A stretch of DNA of 64,000 nucleotides from an uncultured Sphingomonadaceae bacterium (GTDB lineage Bacteria > Pseudomonadota > Alphaproteobacteria > Sphingomonadales > Sphingomonadaceae): assembly GCA_937996655.1 (NCBI GenBank), contig CALKUK010000014.1, positions 310,001-374,000 of the forward strand, given 5' to 3'. The notes beneath the pieces are model-generated. The model worked only from the letters and a program-made list of their open reading frames with translations. It searched no databases and was not told the DNA's origin. Made by a program: the position numbers and the translations under genes. Positions 50,330 through 58,409 of the stretch are shown here, piece after piece (within the stretch, counting starts at the first letter, position 1; the number at the start of each line of letters is the position of its first letter).

Positions 50330-50557
50330 TCAGGCGCCTTTTTTCCAGTCTGGATCGTCGGCAGAGATGATGCGTTCGATCGTGGTCATGCGGTCTTCGA
50401 GGCGGCGGGCGAGATCATGGAGCTCATCGAGCAAATTCTCGTCTTCGCGGGTGAGCGTCGCCGCTGTCTTCCACCGGGTCATATAGTGGAGGATCAGCCA
50501 GGGCAGCCCGAGAAAGATCGCCGGTATAGTGACGAGGGGAACGATGATGTCTTCCAT
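50330..50557 (-). CDS. pspB: Phage shock protein B
   Basis: A 75-residue membrane protein of the PspB family: one helix (IIVPLVTIPAIFLGLPWLIL), a basic stretch HYMTRWKTAA, and a coiled coil (EDENLLDELHDLARRLEDRM) that ends TTIERIISADDPDWKK. PspB senses inner-membrane stress together with PspC. The ATG is four bases after the pspA stop, so it is coupled to it. Its ERI-S-D tail is the likely ancestor of the repeated motif downstream. Confidence 0.93.
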   Translation of the reverse strand: MEDIIVPLVTIPAIFLGLPWLILHYMTRWKTAATLTREDENLLDELHDLARRLEDRMTTIERIISADDPDWKKGA

Positions 50558-50561
50558 CGGT

Positions 50562-51227
50562 TCAGCCCTTCTTCACGGCAGCCTTCAGGGCTTCCAGTTC
50601 GGCGTCGACCTTTTCGTTCGACTTCAGCTCGGCGATTTCCTCTTCGAGCGTCTTGGGGGCGGCGCCCAGGCCGAGCGCATCGGCACGGCCTTCGGCCAAA
50701 TCCACGCGGCGGTCGAGCATATCGAAGCGCGCAAAGGCTTCATCCACCCGGGTGCCGGCATAGGCTTCCCGCACGCGGATGCGGTTATTGGCCGCTTCCA
50801 GACGGGTCGTGATCGTGTTCTGACGGGCGCGGGCTTCGCGCAGCTTGGCCTGCAGCTTGGAAATGTCTTCTTCATTGGCGTGCAGCGCGTCGTCGAGCAC
50901 AGCGATTTCGCTCTTCAGCTGTTCGGCCATATCAACTGCCTTCTGGCGTTCGACGAGGGCAGCTTTGGCGAGGTCTTCGCGGTCCTTGGAGAGCGCGAGT
51001 TCCGCCTTTTCCTTCCAGCTGTCCTGAAGGGTTTCCAGCTTTGCGATGTGGCGGCGCAGTTCCTTCTGGTCCGCGATCGTGCGGGCGGCGGATGCGCGCA
51101 CCTCGATCAGCGTTTCTTCCATTTCCATGATGATCATGCGGATCATCTTGGCGGGGTCTTCGGCCTTATCGAGAAGGTCGGTGACATTGGCGGCGATGAT
51201 GTCGCGGGTGCGCGAGAAGATGCCCAT
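50562..51227 (-). CDS. pspA: Phage shock protein A
   Basis: A 221-residue protein of the PspA/IM30 (ESCRT-III-like) family that binds stressed inner membrane and holds PspF silent otherwise. It starts GIFSRTRDIIAANVTDLLDKAEDP with an amphipathic first helix, followed by long helices (MIRMIIMEMEETLIEVRASA, RHIAKLETLQDSW). The start ATG 51227 has AGGAG at 7-8 bases; the longer frame to 51302 is rejected. Two hairpins separate it from the first gene of the operon. Confidence 0.96.
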   Translation of the reverse strand: MGIFSRTRDIIAANVTDLLDKAEDPAKMIRMIIMEMEETLIEVRASAARTIADQKELRRHIAKLETLQDSWKEKAELALSKDREDLAKAALVERQKAVDMAEQLKSEIAVLDDALHANEEDISKLQAKLREARARQNTITTRLEAANNRIRVREAYAGTRVDEAFARFDMLDRRVDLAEGRADALGLGAAPKTLEEEIAELKSNEKVDAELEALKAAVKKG

Positions 51228-51275
51228 CTGTTGAAACTCCTGACTGTGTGACGCTGTGGTTACTGGTGAAAGGGG

Positions 51276-51312
51276 GCCGGGGAAGGTTTGGGGGATGGTC
51301 ACCTTCCCCGGC
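51276..51312 (-). promoter_or_regulatory. Large hairpin upstream of pspA
   Basis: Perfect 12-base inverted repeat GCCGGGGAAGGT / ACCTTCCCCGGC with a 13-base loop, in the leader between the 51-residue gene and pspA. No T-run follows on the minus strand. It could cut or stall the transcript so that the two parts are produced in unequal amounts. Confidence 0.6.
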
Positions 51313-51319
51313 GGGGTCT

Positions 51320-51340
51320 CCGGCCGGGGGGAACGGCCGG
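51320..51340 (-). promoter_or_regulatory. Second hairpin upstream of pspA
   Basis: A 7-base inverted repeat CCGGCCG / CGGCCGG with a 7-base loop, eight bases from the end of the 51-residue gene. It may form a tandem structure with the neighbouring hairpin. Confidence 0.5.
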
Positions 51341-51347
51341 TAGGGGG

Positions 51348-51503
51348 TTATGCGAGGGGGTATTCAGACTGGGTCTGAACCGTTTCCGCATTCGCCTGAC
51401 CAATCGGGCCGGCGGCGAAGAAGAGGCTGCTGGTGCTCACGAGGATCGTTGCGACGATGGCGAGAACCGAGTTGCGGAAATCGAAAGAAGTGTAGCGGGT
51501 CAT
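51348..51503 (-). CDS. Small psp-operon leader protein, unknown
   Basis: A 51-residue protein, the first gene after the sigma54 promoter. SFDFRNSVLAIVATILVSTS and SLFFAAGPIGQANAET form a hydrophobic helix or signal-like segment, with a short polar tail. A Shine-Dalgarno CAGGGAGA lies at proper distance from ATG 51503. Small proteins like this precede pspA in related bacteria, but I do not know a function. Transcribed with pspABC by position. Confidence 0.65.
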   Translation of the reverse strand: MTRYTSFDFRNSVLAIVATILVSTSSLFFAAGPIGQANAETVQTQSEYPLA

Positions 51504-51566
51504 GTTAGGTCTCCCTGAACTTTGGCGTTGAATGTTGTTCCGCTTGTTTGCGGTATGCGGAGAGAA

Positions 51567-51584
51567 CAGCATGGACCGTGCCAG
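51567..51584 (-). promoter_or_regulatory. Sigma54 promoter of the psp operon
   Basis: On the minus strand, CTGGCACG (51584-51577), GTCC, then ATGCTG. The GG at -24 and GC at -12 are exactly ten bases apart, the diagnostic spacing for RpoN. It lies 64 bases upstream of the 51-residue gene and is divergent from pspF, which is a sigma54 activator. Confidence 0.85.
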
Positions 51585-51606
51585 TTTGCGGAGACGGCGC
51601 ATTTCC

Positions 51607-51628
51607 GCCATTTTCATACCAAAATGGC
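51607..51628. promoter_or_regulatory. Candidate PspF upstream activating site
   Basis: Perfect 8-base inverted repeat GCCATTTT / AAAATGGC with a 6-base centre, about 25 bases upstream of the -24 element and 57 bases before pspF. The position fits an enhancer that both activates psp and could limit pspF expression. Confidence 0.65.
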
Positions 51629-51684
51629 ATGATTTTTCAGGTTAACTATTGCCGAATGTTGGTAAAATACACTAATGTTTGGGA

Positions 51685-52713
51685 ATGGAGCGAGACAATC
51701 AATTCATCGGCCAGTCGCTGGCCTTTCTCGACAGCGTGGAGCGCGTCAGCCGCGCGGCCCATCTCAACCGGCCGGTGCTCGTCATCGGAGAACGCGGGAC
51801 CGGCAAGGAGCTGGTGGCTGAACGTCTCCACCGCCTCAGCACAAGGTGGGACGGGCCGTTCGTGGCGATGAACTGCGCCGCGCTTACCGAAACGCTCATT
51901 GAGGCAGAGCTGTTCGGGCATGAGGCAGGCGCCTTTACCGGTGCCACCCGCGCTCGCACGGGCCGCTTTGAAGAGGCGGATGGCGGCACGCTCTTCCTCG
52001 ATGAACTCGGCACTTTGTCGGCAGGCGCGCAGGAGCGGCTGCTCCGCGCGGTTGAATATGGGGAGATTACCCGCATCGGCGCGAACAAGCCGGTGCGCGT
52101 CGATGTGCGCATTGTCGCGGCCACCAATGAACATCTGCCCGCTATGGTCGATAAGGGGCGGTTCCGTGCCGACCTTCTCGACCGACTGTCCTTCGACGTG
52201 ATTACCCTGCCGCCGCTCCGCGCGCGGGATGGCGATATCGCGCAACTTGCTGACTTTTTCGGACGGCGCATGGCGGCGGAACTGGACTGGCCGCGCTGGC
52301 CGGGGTTTGACGCCGAGGCGATGGCCGAGATGGAAGCTTATCCCTGGCCGGGCAATATCCGAGAACTGCGCAACGTCGCCGAACGCGCGGTCTATCGCTG
52401 GGATGATGTGAGCCTGCCCGTTGGGAACATCGTGTTCGATCCGTTCGTGTCGCCTTGGCAGCCGGTGACGGGGCAGGGCCTGTCAGTGACCGCGCCGGTG
52501 GATCTGCCCGCCAACGATCCCGGCCCCAATATTGCCTCGAGCAAGCCAGGCGACTTCCGGGCCGCGGTCCACGCCTATGAACGGTCTTTGCTGGAAGAGG
52601 CGCTTCGGCGTCACCGGCATAACCAGCGCGCAACCGCCAAGGCGCTGGGGCTCACATATGACCAGCTGCGGCATTGTTTGAAGAAGCATGGGCTGTTGGA
52701 GGTGGCGGCTTAA
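51685..52713 (+). CDS. pspF: Psp operon transcriptional activator PspF
   Basis: A 342-residue sigma54 activator without a REC domain, as in E. coli PspF. It starts NQFIGQSLAFLDSVERVSRA, with Walker A GERGTGKE, canonical GAFTGA at residues 82-87, Walker B GGTLFLDE, and a C-terminal Fis-type helix-turn-helix (RATAKALGLTYDQLRHCLKK). PspA would inhibit it by binding the AAA+ surface. ATG 51685 is chosen; the TTG at 51679 is weak. It diverges from the psp operon with the sigma54 promoter between. Confidence 0.95.
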   Translation: MERDNQFIGQSLAFLDSVERVSRAAHLNRPVLVIGERGTGKELVAERLHRLSTRWDGPFVAMNCAALTETLIEAELFGHEAGAFTGATRARTGRFEEADGGTLFLDELGTLSAGAQERLLRAVEYGEITRIGANKPVRVDVRIVAATNEHLPAMVDKGRFRADLLDRLSFDVITLPPLRARDGDIAQLADFFGRRMAAELDWPRWPGFDAEAMAEMEAYPWPGNIRELRNVAERAVYRWDDVSLPVGNIVFDPFVSPWQPVTGQGLSVTAPVDLPANDPGPNIASSKPGDFRAAVHAYERSLLEEALRRHRHNQRATAKALGLTYDQLRHCLKKHGLLEVAA

Positions 52714-52724
52714 ATCTCACCAAA

Positions 52725-52812
52725 TCCCGCTTGTCCTGAGCTTGTCGAAGGACTGCATTTCCTTCCCACAAAAAGAAAGGACGGCCCTTCGACAAGCTCA
52801 GGGCAAGCGGGA
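52725..52812. repeat. Sphingomonad REP-like inverted repeat, copy 5
   Basis: Arms TCCCGCTTGTCCTGAGCTTG with TCGAAGG, and CCTTCGACAAGCTCAGGGCA with AGCGGGA, around about 35 bases; lies between pspF and ispZ, convergent, so may act as terminator. Confidence 0.78.
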
Positions 52813-52831
52813 GAGGAAGAAGGACTTGGCC

Positions 52832-53422
52832 TTAGGCCTTGTCCCCCTCCGCCTGTGGGCTGTGTCGCAGGATCATGGGCACGTTCAGCCCGCCGAACAG
52901 CAAGGTCAGCGGCAACGCTCCCCAAAGCTTGTAGCCGAGCCAGAAACCGGTTGCGCTGTTGCGCCAGATGAGCTCGTTCAGGATCGCCATGCCGAGGAAG
53001 AACCAGGCGAAATTGCGCGTCAGCAGGTGCCAGCCGCGCTGGCTGAGTTCAGGATAGGCGTGGGCCATGACGCGTTCGAGCGTTGGCTTCTTGGTCAGCG
53101 TCCCGAAGAAGAGGATGCCTGCGACCATCAGATAATAGAGGGTCGGCTTCATCTTGATGAAGGTCTCATCATGCAGCCAGATGGTGAGCCCGCCAAAAAA
53201 CAGCACCATGACGCCCGAGAACATCAGCAAGATGGAGACCTTGCCATGCTTCAGCTTGGACCAAAGGATGGCGGCGAGGGTGGCAACCATGAAGGCGCCC
53301 GTCGCGATCCAGACACCCGCGGCCCAATAGGTCAGCAGGAAAATGCCAAGCGGCCCAAGATCGACGAGCAGATTGGGGGCAGGCTGGGCGGGGGCCTTGG
53401 GGGTCTGCGGCTCTTGCGTCAT
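52832..53422 (-). CDS. ispZ: Septation protein IspZ (intracellular septation protein A)
   Basis: A 196-residue inner-membrane protein with about five helices. LVDLGPLGIFLLTYWAAGVW starts the family region; HDETFIKMKPTLYYLMVAGI and LTRNFAWFFLGMAILNELIW are typical IspA/IspZ/YciB blocks. It supports cell envelope and septum formation. The start overlaps ftsY by four bases, placing it at the end of the dapF-mtaB-ftsY-ispZ chain. The Pro-rich N-terminus is an addition. Confidence 0.92.
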   Translation of the reverse strand: MTQEPQTPKAPAQPAPNLLVDLGPLGIFLLTYWAAGVWIATGAFMVATLAAILWSKLKHGKVSILLMFSGVMVLFFGGLTIWLHDETFIKMKPTLYYLMVAGILFFGTLTKKPTLERVMAHAYPELSQRGWHLLTRNFAWFFLGMAILNELIWRNSATGFWLGYKLWGALPLTLLFGGLNVPMILRHSPQAEGDKA

Positions 53423-54357
53423 GCCTTGTCTGCTCCGGCGATGATGTTGGCGACTTCGCTTGCGTCGAACGGGCGCAGATCGCCGATGGTTTCGCCCACG
53501 CCAATGGCATGGATGGGCAGGCCAAACTTTTCAGCGGCCGCGACAAGCACGCCGCCGCGCGCGGTACCGTCCAGCTTGGTCATGACGAGGCCAGTGACGC
53601 CCGCCACTTCCTTGAAGATTTCAATCTGCGACAGTGCATTTTGCCCGGTCGTCGCATCGAGCACGAGGACGACATCATGCGGTGACGCCGGGTTGATGCG
53701 GCCAAGGACCCGGCGGATCTTCGCCAGTTCGTCCATCAGCTCGCGTTTGTTCTGAAGTCGACCTGCGGTGTCGACGATCAGCACGTCGATGCCCGTCTCG
53801 GTCGCCTGCTTGACCGCGTCGAACACAATGCCTGCAGCGTCGCCGCCTTCGGCGCCCGAGACAATCGGCACGCCCAAGCGGTCCGCCCAGACTTTCAACT
53901 GGCCGATGGCGGCGGCACGGAAGGTGTCGCCTGCCGCGAGCATGACGCCATAATCCTGTTCAAGATAGAGATGGGCCAGCTTGGCGATGGTGGTGGTCTT
54001 GCCGGAGCCGTTGACGCCGATGACGAGGATGACCTGCGGGCGCGGGAAAGCGACAATGTCGAGGGGCTTGGCAACAGGTGCCAGTACATCGCGGATCTCG
54101 CTTGCCAAAACTTCGCGCACACCTGCTTCGTCGATGCCGCGCTCATAGCGGCTATCGGCCAGCCGCTCGCGGATGCGGTGCGCGGTGGCGGGGCCAAGAT
54201 CAGAAACGATCAGCGCCTCTTCAATCTCGTCAAGCGTTTCGGCATCCAGCTTGGACTTGGTGACAAGACCAGTCAGATTTTCGGTCAGCCGTTCCGACGT
54301 GCGTTTGAAGCCGCCGAGCAGCTTCTTGTGCCAGGGGGTGTTTTCGGTGTCGCTCAT
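53419..54357 (-). CDS. ftsY: Signal recognition particle receptor FtsY
   Basis: A 312-residue GTPase that receives the SRP-ribosome complex at the inner membrane. After a short N-terminal helix bundle without the long acidic E. coli A domain, the G domain has GVNGSGKTTT (114-123), DTAGRLQNK near 205 and TKLDGTARGG near 260. The partner Ffh lies 4 kb away on the other strand. Start and end each overlap a neighbour by 4 bases (ATGA). Confidence 0.96.
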   Translation of the reverse strand: MSDTENTPWHKKLLGGFKRTSERLTENLTGLVTKSKLDAETLDEIEEALIVSDLGPATAHRIRERLADSRYERGIDEAGVREVLASEIRDVLAPVAKPLDIVAFPRPQVILVIGVNGSGKTTTIAKLAHLYLEQDYGVMLAAGDTFRAAAIGQLKVWADRLGVPIVSGAEGGDAAGIVFDAVKQATETGIDVLIVDTAGRLQNKRELMDELAKIRRVLGRINPASPHDVVLVLDATTGQNALSQIEIFKEVAGVTGLVMTKLDGTARGGVLVAAAEKFGLPIHAIGVGETIGDLRPFDASEVANIIAGADKA

Positions 54358-55610
54358 GCGGGAATGCCGGTCAGCTTGGCGCCGTCGCTCGCGGTAATGG
54401 TCAGGGTCATGATGCGGCCCTTTAAGGCATCGGGCGCAAAGCGGAAATCCTCTGTTGCGGGAATTTCGACCAAGGCATGGTTTTCGGCATGGCCCGTCCG
54501 CCCGTCGCGTTCAATGAGGACGCTTTGCTGCGTGCCCCCCATCTGGCTGAGCCACCGCGCCTTGCGGTCCATGGCGGCCGCGCGCAGCCGGTCGGCGCGC
54601 GCCTTGATGGTCGCGCGGTCAAGCTGCGGCATCCGCGCCGCCGCTGTGCCGGGTCGCGGGCTGTAGGGGAAGATATGGCCGAACACGATGTCGCAATCCT
54701 CCAGCAGCGCGAGGGAGTTTGAGAACATGGCGTCATCTTCTGTCGGGAAGCCGGCGATGATGTCTGCGCCGACGGCGATGTCTGGACGGGCCGTCTTCAG
54801 TCGTTCGACGAGGCGAACCGCATCGGCCCGCAGATGACGGCGCTTCATGCGCTTCAGGATCATGTCATCGCCGGATTGTAGCGAGAGATGGACGTGCGGC
54901 ATGATCCGGGCCTCCCCCGTGATGAGCTCAAACAGCCGGTCATCAATCTCAATGGAATCGAGCGAGGAAAGCCGCAGGCGATTCAGCGCGGGAACATGCA
55001 TCAGGATGCGCTCGACCAGCAGGCCCAGCGTCGGACTGCCCGGCAGATCGGGTCCATAGCTGGTCAGGTCCACGCCGGTGAGGATGACTTCTTTCTGGCC
55101 GGCATCGACCCGCGCTTTGATCGCATCGATAATCGCGCCCGCGGGGAGGGATCGGCTTGGTCCTCTGGCCAGCGTGGTGACGCAAAAGGTACAGTCATGA
55201 TCGCAGCCATTTTGCACCTCGACAAAGGCACGGGCATGGTCTGCGCCGGAGATGGCGGGGATAAGCCCCAAGCCGTTTGTCCCGAGCGACGTCGAGGGAA
55301 GGGCCGCAAGCGACGAATATGAAGCCAGCTCCCGCTTGTCCGCATTGCCGACAACAGCGTCCACCTCAGCCATGGCAGCGAGCTGCGGCCCGATGGTTTC
55401 CGCCGCACAGCCGGTGACGACAATCCGCGCCTCGGGCCGTTCGCGCTTCATGCGGCGGATGGCCTGACGCACTTGACGCTCAGCCTCTGCCGTCACGGCG
55501 CAGCTGTTGAAGATGACGAGATTGCCCTGATCGGCTGCTGCCGCCCGGATCGCTTCGCCTTCGGCAATGTTGAGGCGGCAGCCGAAATTGACCACCTCCG
55601 GTCCGCTCAT
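54354..55610 (-). CDS. mtaB: tRNA t6A37 methylthiotransferase MtaB
   Basis: A 418-residue radical SAM enzyme making ms2t6A at tRNA position 37. First iron-sulfur cluster ligands Cys11, Cys37, Cys68 are in the UPF0004 domain; the radical SAM triad Cys136, Cys140, Cys143 is in NGCDHDCTFC. A TRAM tail follows near 360-418. MtaB rather than MiaB or RimO by the start GPEVVNFGCRLN. Overlaps both neighbours by four bases. Confidence 0.93.
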   Translation of the reverse strand: MSGPEVVNFGCRLNIAEGEAIRAAAADQGNLVIFNSCAVTAEAERQVRQAIRRMKRERPEARIVVTGCAAETIGPQLAAMAEVDAVVGNADKRELASYSSLAALPSTSLGTNGLGLIPAISGADHARAFVEVQNGCDHDCTFCVTTLARGPSRSLPAGAIIDAIKARVDAGQKEVILTGVDLTSYGPDLPGSPTLGLLVERILMHVPALNRLRLSSLDSIEIDDRLFELITGEARIMPHVHLSLQSGDDMILKRMKRRHLRADAVRLVERLKTARPDIAVGADIIAGFPTEDDAMFSNSLALLEDCDIVFGHIFPYSPRPGTAAARMPQLDRATIKARADRLRAAAMDRKARWLSQMGGTQQSVLIERDGRTGHAENHALVEIPATEDFRFAPDALKGRIMTLTITASDGAKLTGIPA

Positions 55611-56413
55611 CCGAAGCGGCTCCAGTCGGTCTCACCGGTATAGACGAGGGTGGCGGGGCCGGTCATGCGGATGCGTGCGCCGGGCGCCCATTCGATCGTC
55701 AGGTCACCGCCTGGCAGAGAGACTTTGACGGGGGAGGCAACAAGTCCCGCGCGGATGGCGGCGACCGCTGTCGCGCAAGCCCCCGTGCCGCAGGCCAACG
55801 TCAGGCCAGCGCCGCGTTCCCACACGCGCAGGTTCAGATGATCCTTGCCCGCAAGGCTCGCAACATTGACGTTGATGCGTTCGGGAAACAGGGGGTCAGT
55901 TTCGATGACCGGTCCGAGCCGGGCAAGGTCCACGGCATCGCAATCCGCCACAAAAAAGATGACATGCGGGTTGCCAACATTGATGGTGGCTGGGTGATCC
56001 AGCTCTTCCCAGCTGACCGGCATGTCGCGCGTGTCCATTGCATAAGCGAGCGGAATGACGTCCCAGTCGAAATGCGGTTCTTCCAGTTCGACGCGCGCTG
56101 AATCGCCCTGCGCCTCGAGCGCAATGGTGCCGCCCAGCGTCTCCAGCGTCGTCTTGCCGCCCAACAAGAGCGCGACTGCGCGAAAGGCATTGCCACATGC
56201 CCCGACTTCGCTGCCGTCATGGTTGAAGATGCGCATTTGGGCATCTGCGCTGGCGGATGGGCCAAGCAGGATCAGCTGATCGCAGCCGATACCGGTGCGG
56301 CGGTCCGCAATGGCGCGGGCACGGGCTTCGGTCATCGCAACAGGCGTCGTGCGTCCGTCGATCACGACAAAGTCGTTGCCCAGTCCATGCATCTTGTAAA
56401 AACGGTCGGCCAT
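55607..56413 (-). CDS. dapF: Diaminopimelate epimerase
   Basis: A 268-residue racemase that turns LL-DAP into meso-DAP for lysine and peptidoglycan. Catalytic Cys73 sits in EVGACGNAFR and Cys208 in LACGTGACAT; MHGLGNDFVVID starts the protein, and NVGNPHVIFFV is the usual substrate loop. It is the first gene of the four-gene chain (dapF, mtaB, ftsY, ispZ) with 4-base overlaps. Confidence 0.97.
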   Translation of the reverse strand: MADRFYKMHGLGNDFVVIDGRTTPVAMTEARARAIADRRTGIGCDQLILLGPSASADAQMRIFNHDGSEVGACGNAFRAVALLLGGKTTLETLGGTIALEAQGDSARVELEEPHFDWDVIPLAYAMDTRDMPVSWEELDHPATINVGNPHVIFFVADCDAVDLARLGPVIETDPLFPERINVNVASLAGKDHLNLRVWERGAGLTLACGTGACATAVAAIRAGLVASPVKVSLPGGDLTIEWAPGARIRMTGPATLVYTGETDWSRFG

Positions 56414-56483
56414 GCGCGGCCCTTTAAGCCGCTATGGGCGATGAGTCCAATGGTGTCAGGCCGCTAAGGCGACGCAAACAGCC

Positions 56484-58148
56484 TTAGGCGAGGCGACGCA
56501 CTTCCTCGTCAAAATCAGGCAGAATGCCCTCAACCTGCGGCGTGTTTGACGCGTTGTGGCGCGCGGCCGGCAGCAGGTTGCGTTCCGCCAGAAGTTCAAG
56601 GACCGATGTGATCGGCAGCGGACGGCCATAGAGCCAGCCCTGACCTTTATGGACGCCCAACTGGCGCAGGCGTTCCTCAATCTCTCCGACTTCAATGCCT
56701 TCGGCGGTAACCGGCATGGAGAGGTTGTCGCCCAGCCGCGCGATGGCGTTGACGATGGCCGCGCTTTCCGGATTGTCGACGAGCGACGTGACGAAGCTCT
56801 TGTCAATCTTGATGCGGTCAAACGGCAGTGCGCGAAGGTGCGCCAGCGAGCTATAGCCCGTGCCGAAATCATCAAGGGCAATCTTGATGCCCTGATTTTT
56901 GAGGCTGCCCACAATCGACTGGGCAAGCGACAGATTGTCGAACAGCGATGTTTCGGTAATCTCGATTTCCAGGCGGTTGGCCGGGAAGCTCGTTTCGACA
57001 AGCAGCTTCACGATCTTTTGGGCGAGCCAGGGATCGCGCAATTGCGTTGGCGAAATGTTGACCGAGATGATGAGGGACGGATCCCAATCTCGCGCTTCCG
57101 TCAGCGCCTTGCGGATGACGGAGAAGGACAGATCGGCAATCATGCCGGTTTCTTCGGCAATCGGGATGAACCGGTCCGGCGCGATGATGCCCATTGTCGG
57201 GTGGTTCCAGCGCGCGAGGACTTCAAAGCCCTGCAGGCGGCCCGTTGTCAGGTCGATCTGCTGTTCAAAATAGGGCTCGAACTCGCCTGCCGGAATGGCG
57301 CGGCGCATCGAGACTTCGAGCTCGGTCCGCGCTTGCAACTCACGTTCCATCGAGGCGTCAAACCAGGCGAAGCGGTTCCGGCCCTGATGCTTTGCAGCAT
57401 ACATGGCAATGTCGGCGCGGCGCATGAGCGAATCGACCGTGTCGCAATCTGGCGCGGAATGGGCGAGGCCCAGCGAGATGCTGGTGTGAATGAAGGTGCC
57501 ATCCGCGCTGAGCGGCTGGCCAAGGCGCGAGACCAAAGCCTCGGCAATGCGATCCACCACATCGGGGTTGGCGATGTCGAACACGAAGGCGACGGCAAAT
57601 TCATCCCCGCCAAGACGTGCGGCCAAGGCGTTGGGCGGCATCAGCTTGGTGATTTCGGCAGCGACCGCGCGCAGCAGGCCATCGCCCACCGCGTGGCCGT
57701 GAATGTCATTGACGTTCTTGAAGTGATCAAGGTCCAGCATCAGCATGGCGAGCTGTTTGCCGCGCTTGCCCGCACGGGCCAGCATTTCGGAGCCTTGTTC
57801 CGCGAGCGAACGGCGGTTGTGGAAGCCGGTGAGAGGGTCCCGCATTGCGAGGATCTGCGCGCGCTCTTCAGCGGCGGTGCGCTCTTCAACTTCCTTTTGG
57901 AGGTCAATATAACGGCGCCAGCCAAACAGGATGAGCGCGATGTTGAGGAGCAGCGCCACGACGAGCATATTGTCTGAATGACCGTTTTGGCCCAGCAGCG
58001 TTCGGAACGCGCTGATCATGGCGCTGGATCCGGTGCCTGCGAACAGGACGATTGCGGCCACCATGATCCCGCCCATGATGATATCGCGGCCTGCGGCCTG
58101 CGCGATCGAGCTGGATGCGGACTTTTCTCTTTGGATAACTTCAGACAC
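56484..58148 (-). CDS. GGDEF-EAL cyclic-di-GMP enzyme, membrane-bound
   Basis: A 554-residue protein: two N-terminal helices (about 24-45 and 61-77), a GGDEF domain with intact ARLGGDEFAV (180-184), and an EAL domain with EVL in place of EAL (309-311) and an intact DDFGTGYSSL loop. Both cyclase and phosphodiesterase activity are therefore possible. No sensor domain except the membrane part. GTG at 58148 follows AAGGGGG; a GTG at 58169 is the alternative. The C-terminal region after EAL is short. Confidence 0.9.
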   Translation of the reverse strand: MSEVIQREKSASSSIAQAAGRDIIMGGIMVAAIVLFAGTGSSAMISAFRTLLGQNGHSDNMLVVALLLNIALILFGWRRYIDLQKEVEERTAAEERAQILAMRDPLTGFHNRRSLAEQGSEMLARAGKRGKQLAMLMLDLDHFKNVNDIHGHAVGDGLLRAVAAEITKLMPPNALAARLGGDEFAVAFVFDIANPDVVDRIAEALVSRLGQPLSADGTFIHTSISLGLAHSAPDCDTVDSLMRRADIAMYAAKHQGRNRFAWFDASMERELQARTELEVSMRRAIPAGEFEPYFEQQIDLTTGRLQGFEVLARWNHPTMGIIAPDRFIPIAEETGMIADLSFSVIRKALTEARDWDPSLIISVNISPTQLRDPWLAQKIVKLLVETSFPANRLEIEITETSLFDNLSLAQSIVGSLKNQGIKIALDDFGTGYSSLAHLRALPFDRIKIDKSFVTSLVDNPESAAIVNAIARLGDNLSMPVTAEGIEVGEIEERLRQLGVHKGQGWLYGRPLPITSVLELLAERNLLPAARHNASNTPQVEGILPDFDEEVRRLA

Positions 58149-58409
58149 CGAGCTTATGCCCCCTTGCACATGCCGTTTCGTCCCGTGTCTATGCGGGCAA
58201 AGCGTGAAGATCAGATTAAGTCGGCCTTTGACCTAGGGTCGCCGGGCAGCCGACCGGTGGGTCGCATTGACGGGAGAGGGGGAATCGGTTAGAGGCCCGC
58301 CTGCTTTCCAATCTGAAAAGCAAGAAATTGGCCGCCCAAGGGCGTACGCTGGCCGACGAGTTTTCGTCCGCCGGCGTGTTCTGTTTGGGCATTTTGACGG
58401 AGCGAACGC

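Noticed and set aside
56556..57977. 473-residue plus-strand frame over the GGDEF-EAL gene
   Set aside because: Antisense of GGDEF and EAL motifs; low-complexity composition.
58170..58409. Possible 4.5S RNA gene in the gap upstream of ffh
   Set aside because: The conserved GGAAGCAG-type SRP RNA core is not found; only weak hairpins. Nothing else supportable is seen in this gap.
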